A DNA stretch of 64,000 nt from Streptomyces cupreus (GTDB taxonomy: Bacteria > Actinomycetota > Actinomycetes > Streptomycetales > Streptomycetaceae). The stretch spans positions 1 to 64,000 of the forward strand of contig NZ_JACMSF010000006.1 in the NCBI RefSeq assembly GCF_014257025.1. Direction: 5' to 3'. Each line of letters opens with the position of its first letter. Within the stretch, counting starts at the first letter, position 1. Below are positions 42,595-51,209 of this stretch, piece by piece. A program made the position numbers and the translations under genes. The notes beneath the pieces were generated by a model. The model was given only the letters and a program-made list of their open reading frames with translations, was not told the origin of the DNA and did not search any database.

Positions 42595-42711
42595 GTGAGC
42601 CTGCGGTCGGTGATCGAGCGGCAGGCCCGGATCTCGTACGAACCCTTCACAAATGACCATGAGCTGGTCTTCTTGTTCCGGGACTTCCTCACGCTGCTGG
42701 GCGAGGACTGA
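42595..42711 (+). other. orphan frame, possible 38-aa gene remnant
   Basis: A frame from GTG at 42595 to TGA at 42711 encodes SLRSVIERQARISYEPFTND and a hydrophobic-acidic end (HELVFLFRDFLTLLGED). It overlaps the end of the RidA gene on the other strand by 23 bp. There is no ribosome site or recognised family, but its residue composition is protein-like, so it may be the tail of a lost gene. Confidence 0.3.
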
Positions 42712-43084
42712 CCGCGGCCACCACCTCGATCTCGATCATGGCCTCGGGCCTGAACAGCTTCGGCACCTCGAAGGTCATGCTGGTGGGCGGCGTCCCGGTG
42801 ATCAACTCCCGGCGCACGGCGGCGTATTCGGCGAGCTTGGAGATGTCGGTCAGGTAGGTGCGGATGTTGATGATGTCGGCCAGGGTCGCGCCGTGCGCGG
42901 CGAGCAGGGCCTCCAGGGTCGCGAAGACGCCCCGGCTCTGCTCCTGAAGCGTCTCGCCCTCCGCGATCTGCCCCGAGACGAACAACAGCGCGCTGCCGTC
43001 GGCGTGTTCGACCCGGGCGACCTGCGAGTAGGCGGGGCTGTAGGGCTGGGGTGCGGTGGCGGGGTTGTCGAGGGTGACCTTCAT
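42689..43084 (-). CDS. RidA family protein
   Basis: The 131-residue protein has the YjgF/YER057c/UK114 signature IINIRTYLTDISKLAEY and the substrate Arg region PPTSMTFEVPKLFRPEAMIEIEVVAAV. RidA proteins hydrolyse reactive enamine/imine intermediates from amino acid metabolism. Its start overlaps the stop of the dehydrogenase gene (ATGA), so it forms a two-gene operon with it. Confidence 0.92.
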   Translation of the reverse strand: MKVTLDNPATAPQPYSPAYSQVARVEHADGSALLFVSGQIAEGETLQEQSRGVFATLEALLAAHGATLADIINIRTYLTDISKLAEYAAVRRELITGTPPTSMTFEVPKLFRPEAMIEIEVVAAVSPRPAA

Positions 43085-43878
43085 ACGGTGCTCCCGGCTC
43101 GGATGCGGGCTGCTGCCTCGGACAGATCGGCGTCGGGGACGCCGGCTTTTCGGTAGTGCTCCAGTACGGCCTCCTGGGCGGGGAGCCGGGCTGCCGCGGT
43201 GGCCAACTCGATGTCCTTCACCGCCAGTCCGGTGCCGAAGTGCACGCCCTCGGCGAAGGCGCGGGCGACCGCACCGCCGAGCGGGCTGCCGGCGAGGGCG
43301 CTGCGGGCGACGGTGTCGTCGAGGCCGAGCGCGTCCGCCAGCCGGAGGGACTCGGCGACCAGGGCGACCCCGCCGATGACGGCCGAGTTCACGACGAGCT
43401 TGAGCGCGGCGCCGGTGCCGAGGGGGCCGGTGCGGGTGACCTCGCCGAGCACCGCGAGCACCTCCTCGACCCCGTCCGCCTCGCCGCCCGCGAGGATCCG
43501 CAGCTCCCCCGAGGCCGCCTTGTCGGTGCTCCCCATGACGGGAGCGTCGACGAGGGTCACCGCGGTTCCGAGGCGGGCGGCCAGGTCCCGTACCGCGTCG
43601 GGGCCGACGGTCGACATGTCGATCCAGTGGGTGCCGGGGCGGAGGGCGGGCACGGCTGAGTCCGCGACCGCGGCGAGGGCCTCAGGGCCGGTGAGCATCG
43701 TGATGACGACATCGGCGTCCCGGACGGCGTCGGCCGGGGAAGCGGCTCGCACGGTATCCAGCGTCGCCGCCTTCTCGGCCGTACGGTTCCAGACGGTCAA
43801 CGGGTGCCCGGCGGCGAGGAGTCGACGGGCCATCGGGGCGCCCATGTGCCCCAGCCCCAGAAAGGCGATCTTCTGCAT
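43081..43878 (-). CDS. NAD(P)-dependent hydroxyisobutyrate-type dehydrogenase
   Basis: The 265-residue protein has the Rossmann start IAFLGLGHMGAPMARRLLAAGHPLTVWNR and the domain pattern of 3-hydroxyisobutyrate/6-phosphogluconate dehydrogenases, with VDAPVMGSTDKAASGELRILAGG. Its catalytic Lys lies in ALKLVVNS. It probably oxidises a hydroxy acid. ATG at 43878 is 7 nt from TAGCGT (leaderless). Divergent from a LysR regulator, which likely controls this operon. Confidence 0.88.
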   Translation of the reverse strand: MQKIAFLGLGHMGAPMARRLLAAGHPLTVWNRTAEKAATLDTVRAASPADAVRDADVVITMLTGPEALAAVADSAVPALRPGTHWIDMSTVGPDAVRDLAARLGTAVTLVDAPVMGSTDKAASGELRILAGGEADGVEEVLAVLGEVTRTGPLGTGAALKLVVNSAVIGGVALVAESLRLADALGLDDTVARSALAGSPLGGAVARAFAEGVHFGTGLAVKDIELATAAARLPAQEAVLEHYRKAGVPDADLSEAAARIRAGSTV

Positions 43879-43885
43879 GCGGTCG

Positions 43886-43930
43886 ACGCTAGGCCCGCCC
43901 CCATCGATGCGACAAGCGAATGTCTAGCAT
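43886..43930. promoter_or_regulatory. divergent promoters of the dehydrogenase operon and lysR
   Basis: On the minus strand TTGTCG (43915-43910), an 18-bp spacer and TAGCGT (43891-43886) end 7 nt before ATG. On the plus strand TAGCAT (43925-43930) lies 7 nt before the ATG at 43938. The ends are only 59 bp apart, so a LysR site would have to overlap both. Confidence 0.65.
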
Positions 43931-43937
43931 GGCGGCC

Positions 43938-44870
43938 ATGCCGAATCAGCATCACGTCACTGACCCCGACCTGTCGACCGTCTGGCTCCGGGTCTTCCTG
44001 GAGGTCGCCCGGCACGGCTCCTTCACGGTCGCCGCCCGCACCCTCGGCTGGACCCAGTCCGCGGTGTCCCGGCAGATCTCCTCGCTGGAGGGGGCGCTCG
44101 GCGGCGCCCCGCTGTTCGACCGGCTGCCCAGGGGCGTACGGCTGACCGAGGCCGGCCGGATCCTCGCCCCGTACGCCGAATCCGTCACCGAGGCTCTGCA
44201 CGGCGCCGGACGGGAACTGGCGGCCCTGCGCGAGGCGGCCGGCGGACGGCTGCGGTTCGGCGCCTTCGCCACCGCCGACGCAGCCCTGGTGCCCCAGGCG
44301 CTGGCCGCGTTCCGGGCCCGCCACCCCCGCGTCCGCGTCTCCCGCGAGGAGGGCCTCACCCCGGTCCTGCTGGACCGTCTGACCGCGGGCCATCTCGACC
44401 TGGCGGTGGTCTCCACGACGGGCGGCGCCCCGCTGGAGCCGTACGAACTCCACCACCTCCTCGACGAGTCGCTGTACGTGGCCGTCCCGGCGGACCACCC
44501 GCTCGCGGCACAGGGCCCCGTACGGCTCGCCCGACTCGCCGACGCCGACTGGATCTCCGGCAGCCCGCGCCCCGAGGGCACCCTGCTGGACGCGGCCCTG
44601 CGCCAGGACTTCCGGCCGCGCGTGGCGCACGTCGTCGGTGAGTGGACCGCCAAACAGGGTTACGTCGCCGCGGGCCTCGGCGTGACCCTGGTCCCGGCGC
44701 TGGCGGCGGCGTCCGTACGCCCCGACATCGCCCTCCTTCCGGTGCTCGACGAGGGCGCGCCCGCGCGGGCGGTGTACGCGGCGACGGCACGGGGCCGCTC
44801 GCTCACTCCGGCCGGTGAGGCGTTCCTGGCGACACTGCGGGAGGCGGCGGGCCAACTCCGCGGGGCATGA
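43938..44870 (+). CDS. LysR family transcriptional regulator
   Basis: The 310-residue protein has an N-terminal winged HTH, WLRVFLEVARHGSFTVAARTLGWTQSAVSRQISSLEGALG, then the type 2 periplasmic-binding-like effector domain. It probably senses the substrate of the adjacent dehydrogenase. I chose ATG at 43938, 7 nt from TAGCAT; further in-frame starts upstream lie inside the promoter. Divergent from the dehydrogenase-RidA operon. Confidence 0.87.
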   Translation: MPNQHHVTDPDLSTVWLRVFLEVARHGSFTVAARTLGWTQSAVSRQISSLEGALGGAPLFDRLPRGVRLTEAGRILAPYAESVTEALHGAGRELAALREAAGGRLRFGAFATADAALVPQALAAFRARHPRVRVSREEGLTPVLLDRLTAGHLDLAVVSTTGGAPLEPYELHHLLDESLYVAVPADHPLAAQGPVRLARLADADWISGSPRPEGTLLDAALRQDFRPRVAHVVGEWTAKQGYVAAGLGVTLVPALAAASVRPDIALLPVLDEGAPARAVYAATARGRSLTPAGEAFLATLREAAGQLRGA

Positions 44871-44882
44871 CGGACGGAACCG

Positions 44883-45116
44883 ACCTCGGCCGAGTCCGTG
44901 CGCGCACAGGTCGCCTACCGGGCGACGCTGCTACGGGACCGGCTCGGGCTGCACGACTCGCTGCCGGCCGGGCATGTGCACACGCCTGTGCTGCAGTTCG
45001 GGATCGGCAACACCTCCGAGGTGACCGATCCCGAGTTCGTGCGCAACCGGCTGGACATCATCGCCCAGGTGCGGGCGATCCTGACGGTGGCGATCAGCGC
45101 GCCGGTCACGCGCTGA
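44883..45116 (+). pseudogene. C-terminal remnant, possibly of a pyroglutamyl-peptidase-like protein
   Basis: The frame reads AESVRAQVAYRATLLRDRLGLHDSLPAGHVHTPVLQFG and ends VTDPEFVRNRLDIIAQVRAILTVAISAPVTR. It looks like the last quarter of a pyrrolidone-carboxylate-peptidase-type protein, from the conserved Cys-less helix onward; the catalytic N-terminal part is missing. It lies 13 bp after the LysR gene and overlaps the end of the EI24 gene on the other strand. Confidence 0.45.
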
Positions 45117-45897
45117 CGTCCTCGTTGCGGTCGGCGCCGGCCTCCTCCAGCGTCTCCTCGCCGAGGAGTTCGCGGGACATGAGGGTGGCGCCGGCGACCG
45201 CGCCCGGCATCAGGAACACCGCGACGAACGGGACGATGAAGGCCACGGCGAGCGGGGTGCCGAAGCCCCAGACCAGGGTCCTGCGGGAGCGCAGGAGGGC
45301 GAGCCGGTCGCGGAGTTCGACGCCGCGGCGCTGCATGGCGACCGCGGTGAGCTCCTCGGTGAGGAAGAAGCCGGTGACGAAGAAGCCGATCACCGGGACG
45401 ACCGTCTGGCCGAGGACCGGGATGAAGCCGAGGCCGAAGAGCAGCACGCCCCACAGCAGCGCGCGCACGACGATACGGAGGCTGTCGCGGGCCGAGATCC
45501 ACAGCTCGCGCCAGAGCGGGAGGCCGGACTCGGGGGCCGTGCCGTCCGGGGAGACGTCCCGGTCGACCTTCTCGGAGAGGTTCTCGTAGAAGGGCTGGCC
45601 GATCAGGAGCGTGACCGCGGTGAAGGTCAGGACGGCGAGAAGCAGGGCGAGGGCGAAGAGCACGACGGTGAGGAAGCCGCGGAAGAGACCGAGCCAGGGG
45701 CTCGACCAGTCGTCGGCGAAGGGGGTCGACCAGGCCACGAAGTCCTCGCCCCACACCGCCAGGGCGACGAGCGCCCCCGCGTAGAGAACGAGTGTGATCA
45801 GGCCGGGAAGCAGCCCGAAGTCGTACTGCTTGCCGTGCCGGGCCACCCAGCGCTGGCCCTGCAGGAGATAGCGGAAACCCACCCCAAGATCGCGCAT
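45106..45897 (-). CDS. EI24 domain membrane protein (CysZ-like)
   Basis: The 263-residue protein has four to five transmembrane helices and the EI24 pattern GLLPGLITLVLYAG, AVTLLIGQPFYENLSEKVD and GFIPVLGQTVVPVIGFFVTGFF. The family includes CysZ, a sulfate transporter, but many members have no known role. TAGAGT lies 6 nt before the ATG, so the mRNA may be leaderless. Confidence 0.85.
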   Translation of the reverse strand: MRDLGVGFRYLLQGQRWVARHGKQYDFGLLPGLITLVLYAGALVALAVWGEDFVAWSTPFADDWSSPWLGLFRGFLTVVLFALALLLAVLTFTAVTLLIGQPFYENLSEKVDRDVSPDGTAPESGLPLWRELWISARDSLRIVVRALLWGVLLFGLGFIPVLGQTVVPVIGFFVTGFFLTEELTAVAMQRRGVELRDRLALLRSRRTLVWGFGTPLAVAFIVPFVAVFLMPGAVAGATLMSRELLGEETLEEAGADRNEDVSA

Positions 45898-45931
45898 GGC
45901 CGAACTCTATCGGTCGGCCGATACGCTCCGG

Positions 45932-46795
45932 TCACCCCACCGCCACGGCCACCACCACCCCTGGCTCCGCCGACGGCGACACCGCCGCCGACACCCGTAC
46001 CGCCGCCGCGCGGGCCACCCGCCCTGCCCGCGACGCACTGGACAGCAACAGTGGCTGGATCTGTTCCAGGCCCGCCACCAGCAGCTCCTCCCCCGCGATC
46101 AGCGCCGGCCGGGCGGCCTTCGTGGTCGCCGCCGCCGCCTCCGTCAGGTCGGCGAGTGGGGGCAGGGTGGCGCGTACGACATTGGCGCCGGCGTTCGCGG
46201 TGCGCTCGGCCAGGGACACCTGGAGCGGGATCAGCGGGGCCACGGCGGCGGTCAACGCATCGGCGATACGGCGCAGTTCGGGGGTGCCGTCGCGCAGTAC
46301 CTCCGCCGCCGAGCGCAGCACCGGGGTCAGGGCCAGCAGGACGCCCGCGACCAGGCCCGCGCCCGCCGGGAGCAGCGGGGACATCGCCTCGATCAGGTCG
46401 CCCAGCGCCGTCGCGAACTCCTCGACCGCCGGTTCCACCGCGTCCAGCACCGGCAGCAGGCTGTCGCCGAGCGCCGTGAGCAGGGCCTGGGCGGGTTCGC
46501 TGACCGGGTGCACGGCGAGCGGGGCGCCGGTCGTGCCGAGGCGGGTGAGGGTGTCGACGATGCGGTAGAAGGCCTCCTGTGCCTGCGGGGAGGCGCTCGC
46601 CTCGGCGAGTTCGGCGGTGGTCTGGCGCAGCACGCGCAGCATCTCCGCGCCCGAACCGTCCCTGGGGTCGAAGGTGTTGAGGGCGATCCTGGTGATGTTC
46701 CCGGCCGTGTCCAGGAGCTGGCCGGTGATGTCGGTGGTGTTGCGCGCCATGCGCAGTACGTCGTCCCTGCTGGGCAGCGGCGGGATCGTCGCCAT
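45932..46795 (-). CDS. hypothetical Ala/Leu-rich helical protein, 287 aa
   Basis: The 287-residue protein is predicted almost all helical, with Ala/Leu/Val repeats, a TDITGQLLDTAGNITRIALNTFDPRDGSGAEMLRVLRQTTAEL start and hydrophobic stretches near 134-160 (LIEAMSPLLPAGAGLVAGVLLALTPVL) that could be membrane-associated. No motif is recognised. The ATG at 46795 has GAGGAGAG upstream. It lies 35 bp upstream of the EI24 gene on the same strand. Confidence 0.6.
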   Translation of the reverse strand: MATIPPLPSRDDVLRMARNTTDITGQLLDTAGNITRIALNTFDPRDGSGAEMLRVLRQTTAELAEASASPQAQEAFYRIVDTLTRLGTTGAPLAVHPVSEPAQALLTALGDSLLPVLDAVEPAVEEFATALGDLIEAMSPLLPAGAGLVAGVLLALTPVLRSAAEVLRDGTPELRRIADALTAAVAPLIPLQVSLAERTANAGANVVRATLPPLADLTEAAAATTKAARPALIAGEELLVAGLEQIQPLLLSSASRAGRVARAAAVRVSAAVSPSAEPGVVVAVAVG

Positions 46796-46957
46796 GTGCT
46801 CTCCTCGGCTCGGGCACCGTCGCCCTCAGGATGCCCTCTCCGCGTGCCTCGGATACGCCATCCGGGGCATCGGTGACACCAACTCACTCTTGTTGTAGTT
46901 GAGTCGAACAGGTACACCTCGCCGTACCGATCTCAGGAAGCCCCGGAGGAGGTACGT

Positions 46958-49462
46958 GTGCGCACCACAAGAACCGTCCCCGTGCTCGCCCTTGTGACCC
47001 TCGGATCCCTGTTCCTCACCTCGCACAGCGCCGTCGCCGACCGCCCCGCGCCGACCCGGGAGCGTGCCGCCCCCGACGAACGGGCCGCCCGCACCCCCGT
47101 GAGCGCCGCTCTGCGGGCCCTCGCCGAGGACGCCCCCGCCCTCGACCGGACCGTCCGCGGCTACCCGCGCGAACAGATCCTGACCCCCGACCCCGAGAAC
47201 CCCGCCGACAAGTCCCTCAAGCTGGGCCTCACCCCGTACCACGCCATCGCCCCCGAGCTGAACGCCCTGCAGCGGCTCGGCGACCGGGTGAGCGTGGAGA
47301 TCGCGGGCCGTTCGGCCGGCGGGCACCGGCTCTATCTCGTCACCGTCACCGCTCCGGAGACCGACCGCCAGGCCCGCGCCCAGGAGCGGATGCGCGAACT
47401 CATCGAGAACGCCCCCTCGGCGGCGGCCAAATCCCCTGAGATCGAGAAGAGTTACAAGACCCCCGTCTTCTTCAACAACAACATTCACGGCAACGAGTGG
47501 GAGGGCACCGACGCCTCCCTGAAGCTGATCGAGCGGCTCGCCACGGCGAACGACGCGCGCACGAAGGACCTTCTCGCCCGCAACCGCCTCTACTTCAACA
47601 TCACCGCCAACCCGGACGGCCGGATCGCCGGCACCCGCGCCAACGCCAACGGCTTCGATCTGAACCGGGACTTCGTCACCGCCTCGCAGCCCGAGGCGCG
47701 GGCGATGCGGCAGATCATGCTCGACAAGCAGCCGGCCGTGATGCTGGATCTGCACGGGTACGTCAACGGCACCCTCATCGAGCCCACCACTCCCCCGCAC
47801 GGCGAGAACTACGAGTACGACCTGTTCCTGAAGAACACCTACGCCAACGCCCTCGGCATGGAGGCCGCGGTCAACGGCCTCGGCTACACCCCGCAGAAGG
47901 ACGGGGTGCAGCCCGCGCAGATCCCGTTCCGCGACCAGGAGGAGGGCTGGGACGACTGGCCGCCGATCTTCACCCCGCAGTACGCGGCCTTCCACGGCAC
48001 GGTCGCCGCGCACACGGTGGAGATCCCGATGCGGGTGAACAACACCGCCTACGACACCCTGCCGGAGAGCGAGCTGCGCCGCCGCTCGGCGATCAACACG
48101 GACGTGGCGGGCGCCGCCCTGCGCGCCACCCTCGACTTCGTCCAGGAACGCCGCACTTCGCTGATCGCCGACCAGATCGAGGTCTTCCGGCGGGGCACGG
48201 TCGGCGCGGCACAGGTGCCGGTGTCGTCCGAAACGGTTCCGGGCGTACCGGGCATCGGACCCGAGGACGTGTACACGACCACCTTCCCGCGCGCGTACGT
48301 CATCCCCGGCGGGACGACCGCCGCCGCCCGTCTCGTCGACCACCTGATCGCCAACGACGTCCGCGTCACCCGCGCCACCCACCCCTTCCGGCTCGGCGGG
48401 CGGACGTACCCGAAGGGCTCGTACGTCGTGGACCTGCGCCAGCCCAAGCGCGGCATGGCGAACGTGCTGCTGGCCGACGGGCGGGACATCAGCGACAAGG
48501 TGTCGGTGATGTACGACATCTCGGGCTGGAGCCTGGGGCGGTTGTGGGGCGCCACGGTGGACGCGGTGCCTTCCGGCAGCCTGAGCGGACTTCCGCTGCG
48601 TCCCGTCGAGGCGGCCGCGTCCGTCGGCCATGTCGCCCCGCGCGGCGACCTGCGGCTGCGGCTGACCGACCCGAGTGAGGTGGCCGCGCTCAACTACCTG
48701 CTCGAGAAGGGGATTTCGGTACGGCAGGCGCCGGACGGCAGCGCGATCGTGCCCGGGTCGGCGCGGGCCCAGGCGGCGGTGGCGGCACGGACGTACGACG
48801 TCGTCTTCGACGCGACGCGGATCGGCGGCGGCCGTGAGCTGCGCCGGGTGCGGGTGGCGGCGGCCGTGACGCCGGGTGAGCTGTTCGCGCTGCGGGAGAT
48901 GAACTTCGAGGTCACGCCGGTCTCCACGGCGGTGCTGAACGCGGGGTTCGACTGGTCGTCGGCGGATGTGCTGTTCGTGTCGGCGGGGCTGGACCACGAC
49001 GGCCTGAACTCGGCCGCCCGCACGGCACTGGACGCCTTCCTCGCCGAGCACGGGCTCGTCGGGCGGGGTGCCGTGGGCGCCGCGCTCAACTCGGCGGTCG
49101 GGCTGCTGGCGGCGAAGCCGGTGGAGGGCAACGGGGACGCCAACGGCGTGGTGCGGCTGGTGGATTCGGGCGGCCGCGCGGACCATGGGTTCGTGTACGC
49201 GCCGGTGTGGTTCACCGATCTCGGGCCCGGGGTGCGGGTGGAGCAGTCGTACGCGACCGGGAATCCGTTGCTGTCCGGGCACTGGCGGCCGGGCGAGGAC
49301 GGCTCGGGCGGGCCCGCGGACGCGGCGGGACAGGCGGCGGTGGTCAGCGGCCCGCGGGCCGTGCTGTTCGGCACCGAGCCGCTCTTCAGGGATCATCCCA
49401 AGGGAGAATTCGCCCAGGTGGCAGGGGCGTTGTTCACCATGGCACACGCGCACAGCGGTTAG
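46958..49462 (+). CDS. secreted M14 zinc carboxypeptidase
   Basis: The 834-residue protein has a signal peptide (about 1-27) and the M14 active site: NNNIHGNEWEG at 173-183, with zinc ligands His177 and Glu180, and MLDLHGY near 265 with the third His. The N-D-L-N-R-D segment ANANGFDLNRDF supplies the substrate Asn/Arg. Beyond the catalytic domain there are some 400 residues of no recognised family with Ala-rich beta structure. GTG at 46958 has GGAGGAGG upstream. It probably trims peptides outside the cell. Confidence 0.9.
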   Translation: MRTTRTVPVLALVTLGSLFLTSHSAVADRPAPTRERAAPDERAARTPVSAALRALAEDAPALDRTVRGYPREQILTPDPENPADKSLKLGLTPYHAIAPELNALQRLGDRVSVEIAGRSAGGHRLYLVTVTAPETDRQARAQERMRELIENAPSAAAKSPEIEKSYKTPVFFNNNIHGNEWEGTDASLKLIERLATANDARTKDLLARNRLYFNITANPDGRIAGTRANANGFDLNRDFVTASQPEARAMRQIMLDKQPAVMLDLHGYVNGTLIEPTTPPHGENYEYDLFLKNTYANALGMEAAVNGLGYTPQKDGVQPAQIPFRDQEEGWDDWPPIFTPQYAAFHGTVAAHTVEIPMRVNNTAYDTLPESELRRRSAINTDVAGAALRATLDFVQERRTSLIADQIEVFRRGTVGAAQVPVSSETVPGVPGIGPEDVYTTTFPRAYVIPGGTTAAARLVDHLIANDVRVTRATHPFRLGGRTYPKGSYVVDLRQPKRGMANVLLADGRDISDKVSVMYDISGWSLGRLWGATVDAVPSGSLSGLPLRPVEAAASVGHVAPRGDLRLRLTDPSEVAALNYLLEKGISVRQAPDGSAIVPGSARAQAAVAARTYDVVFDATRIGGGRELRRVRVAAAVTPGELFALREMNFEVTPVSTAVLNAGFDWSSADVLFVSAGLDHDGLNSAARTALDAFLAEHGLVGRGAVGAALNSAVGLLAAKPVEGNGDANGVVRLVDSGGRADHGFVYAPVWFTDLGPGVRVEQSYATGNPLLSGHWRPGEDGSGGPADAAGQAAVVSGPRAVLFGTEPLFRDHPKGEFAQVAGALFTMAHAHSG

Positions 49463-49478
49463 TAATCGAGGAGAGCGG

Positions 49479-50630
49479 ATGACGCTGGAGATCCACGGCA
49501 CCGTCGCGGACGGGTTCGAGGCGGTGCGCGAGGAGTTCGCCGCCTTCGTGGCCGAGACACGGCCCGACTACGAAGGACAGTTGTGCGCGTACGTGCACGG
49601 CCGCAGGGTCGTCGACCTGTGGACGGGGGAAGGCGCCGACGCGGAGTCGCTGTACGGCGTGTTCTCGTCGACCAAGGGAGCCGCCCATCTCGTGGTCGCC
49701 CTGCTGGTGCAGGACGGCACCCTGGAGCTGGACCGCAGGGTGACGTACTACTGGCCGGAGTTCGGGGCCGAGGGCAAGGGCGCGCTGACGCTGCGCGATC
49801 TGCTCGCGCACCGGGCCGGTCTTGTGGGCCTGGACGCCGGGTTCTCCGCGGAGGAGCTGGCCGACGACCGGGTGATCGCCGAGCGGCTCGCCGACCAGCG
49901 GCCGTTCTGGCGTCCCGGCACCGCCTTCGGCTATCACGCCCTGGTCATCGGGGCGCTGACCGGCGAGGTGGTCCGCCGGGCCACGGGCCGTACGCTCCAG
50001 GAGGTGTACGAGGAGCGGGTGCGCGCGCCGTACGGGCTGGACTTCTTCCTGGGCCTGCCCGCCGCCCTCGAACCCCGCTTCCGCTCGGTCCAGCCGATGG
50101 CTCCGACGCCGGAACAGCAGGCGCTGCTGAACGCGACGATGACCGGTCCGCACACGCTCTCCTCGATCGCCTTCAACACGCATGTGCCGGAGCCGGGTGA
50201 GCTGGTGGACCACGCCAACTCCCGTACCGTGCGCGCCAAGGGCCCCGCCTCGGCGGGCGGGGTGGCCGCCGCGCGCGGGCTCGCGGGGATGTACGCGGCG
50301 GCGCTCAGTGAGGTGGACGGGCGGCCGCCGCTGCTGAAGCCGGACACGATCGCCGAGTTCGGCCAGATCCATTCCGTGGGCTACGACCTGGTGGCCCGGG
50401 CGCACAAGGCGTTCGGCCTGGGATTCCAGGCGACGGCGGACGTCTGGTACCCCTTCCTCGGCGCTGGCACCTTCGGCCACAGCGGAGCGGGCGGCTCCCA
50501 GGCCTTCGCCGACCCCCGCAGCGGCCTGGCCTACGGCTACACCAGGCGCCGCTGCGCGTTCCCGGGCGGTGCGGCACCGGAGAACGTACGGCTGGTGCGG
50601 GCAGTACACACGGCGGCACTGGCCGTCTGA
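49479..50630 (+). CDS. serine hydrolase, beta-lactamase family (EstB-type)
   Basis: The 383-residue protein has S-S-T-K at 63-66, a Y-H-A at 152-154 in place of the usual Y-A/S-N, and HSGAGG near the end. The sequence WTGEGADAESLYGVFSSTKG is of the esterase/beta-lactamase type with carboxylesterase activity. It has no signal peptide. ATG at 49479 has GGAGAG at 4 bases. It follows the M14 gene by 16 bp, so it may be co-transcribed. Confidence 0.87.
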   Translation: MTLEIHGTVADGFEAVREEFAAFVAETRPDYEGQLCAYVHGRRVVDLWTGEGADAESLYGVFSSTKGAAHLVVALLVQDGTLELDRRVTYYWPEFGAEGKGALTLRDLLAHRAGLVGLDAGFSAEELADDRVIAERLADQRPFWRPGTAFGYHALVIGALTGEVVRRATGRTLQEVYEERVRAPYGLDFFLGLPAALEPRFRSVQPMAPTPEQQALLNATMTGPHTLSSIAFNTHVPEPGELVDHANSRTVRAKGPASAGGVAAARGLAGMYAAALSEVDGRPPLLKPDTIAEFGQIHSVGYDLVARAHKAFGLGFQATADVWYPFLGAGTFGHSGAGGSQAFADPRSGLAYGYTRRRCAFPGGAAPENVRLVRAVHTAALAV

Positions 50631-50638
50631 CACAGGCG

Positions 50639-50673
50639 AAGGCCGCACCCCACGTCCAAGGGTGCGGCCTTCG
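50639..50673. terminator. bidirectional terminator
   Basis: GAAGGCCGCACCC (50639-50651) pairs perfectly with GGGTGCGGCCTTC (50661-50673), loop CACGTCCAA, between the convergent serine hydrolase and Ohr genes. Confidence 0.9.
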
Positions 50674-50692
50674 TCGTACACAACGAGCGACC

Positions 50693-51112
50693 TCAGACCA
50701 GCGTCACTGTGATGTTGCCCCGCGTCGCCTTCGAGTACGGGCACACCTCGTGGGCCTTCTTGAGCAGGCTCCGGGCCGTCTCCGCGTCGACGTTCGGGAT
50801 GCTCGCGGAGATCTCCACGATCAGGCCGAAGCCGTCGTCGTTCTTGCCGATGCCGACCTTCGCGGTGACGGTCGAGCCGGTGATGTCGGCGTTCTCCTGG
50901 CGGGCGACGACGCCGAGGGCGCCCTGGAAGCAGGCGCTGTAGCCGGCGGCGAACAACTGCTCCGGATTGGTGCCGGCGCCGCTGCCGCCCATCACGGCCG
51001 GCGGGTTCACGATGACGTCGAGCTTGCCGTCGTCGGTGGCCACGCGGCCGTCGCGGCCGTTCTCCGCGGTGGCCACGGCGGTGTACAGGACGTCGGACTG
51101 CTGAATCGGCAT
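50693..51112 (-). CDS. ohr: organic hydroperoxide reductase Ohr
   Basis: The 139-residue protein has both active cysteines: Cys61 (AAGYSACFQGAL) and Cys124 (HEVCPYSKAT), with Arg/Glu in the conserved NPEQLFAAGYS. It reduces organic peroxides using lipoylated or thiol partners. The ATG at 51112 has GGAGGAG upstream. The MarR next door (52315) lacks the N-terminal Cys of OhrR and is not an obvious regulator. Confidence 0.95.
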   Translation of the reverse strand: MPIQQSDVLYTAVATAENGRDGRVATDDGKLDVIVNPPAVMGGSGAGTNPEQLFAAGYSACFQGALGVVARQENADITGSTVTAKVGIGKNDDGFGLIVEISASIPNVDAETARSLLKKAHEVCPYSKATRGNITVTLV

Positions 51113-51209
51113 GCGGTGTCTTCTCCTCCTCGGTCCGCCGCGACTCGCGCCCACGATCGACGACGGTTTCGGAAAGAAGTTACCGCATGCCGGAAACAGC
51201 GGGGAAGGT

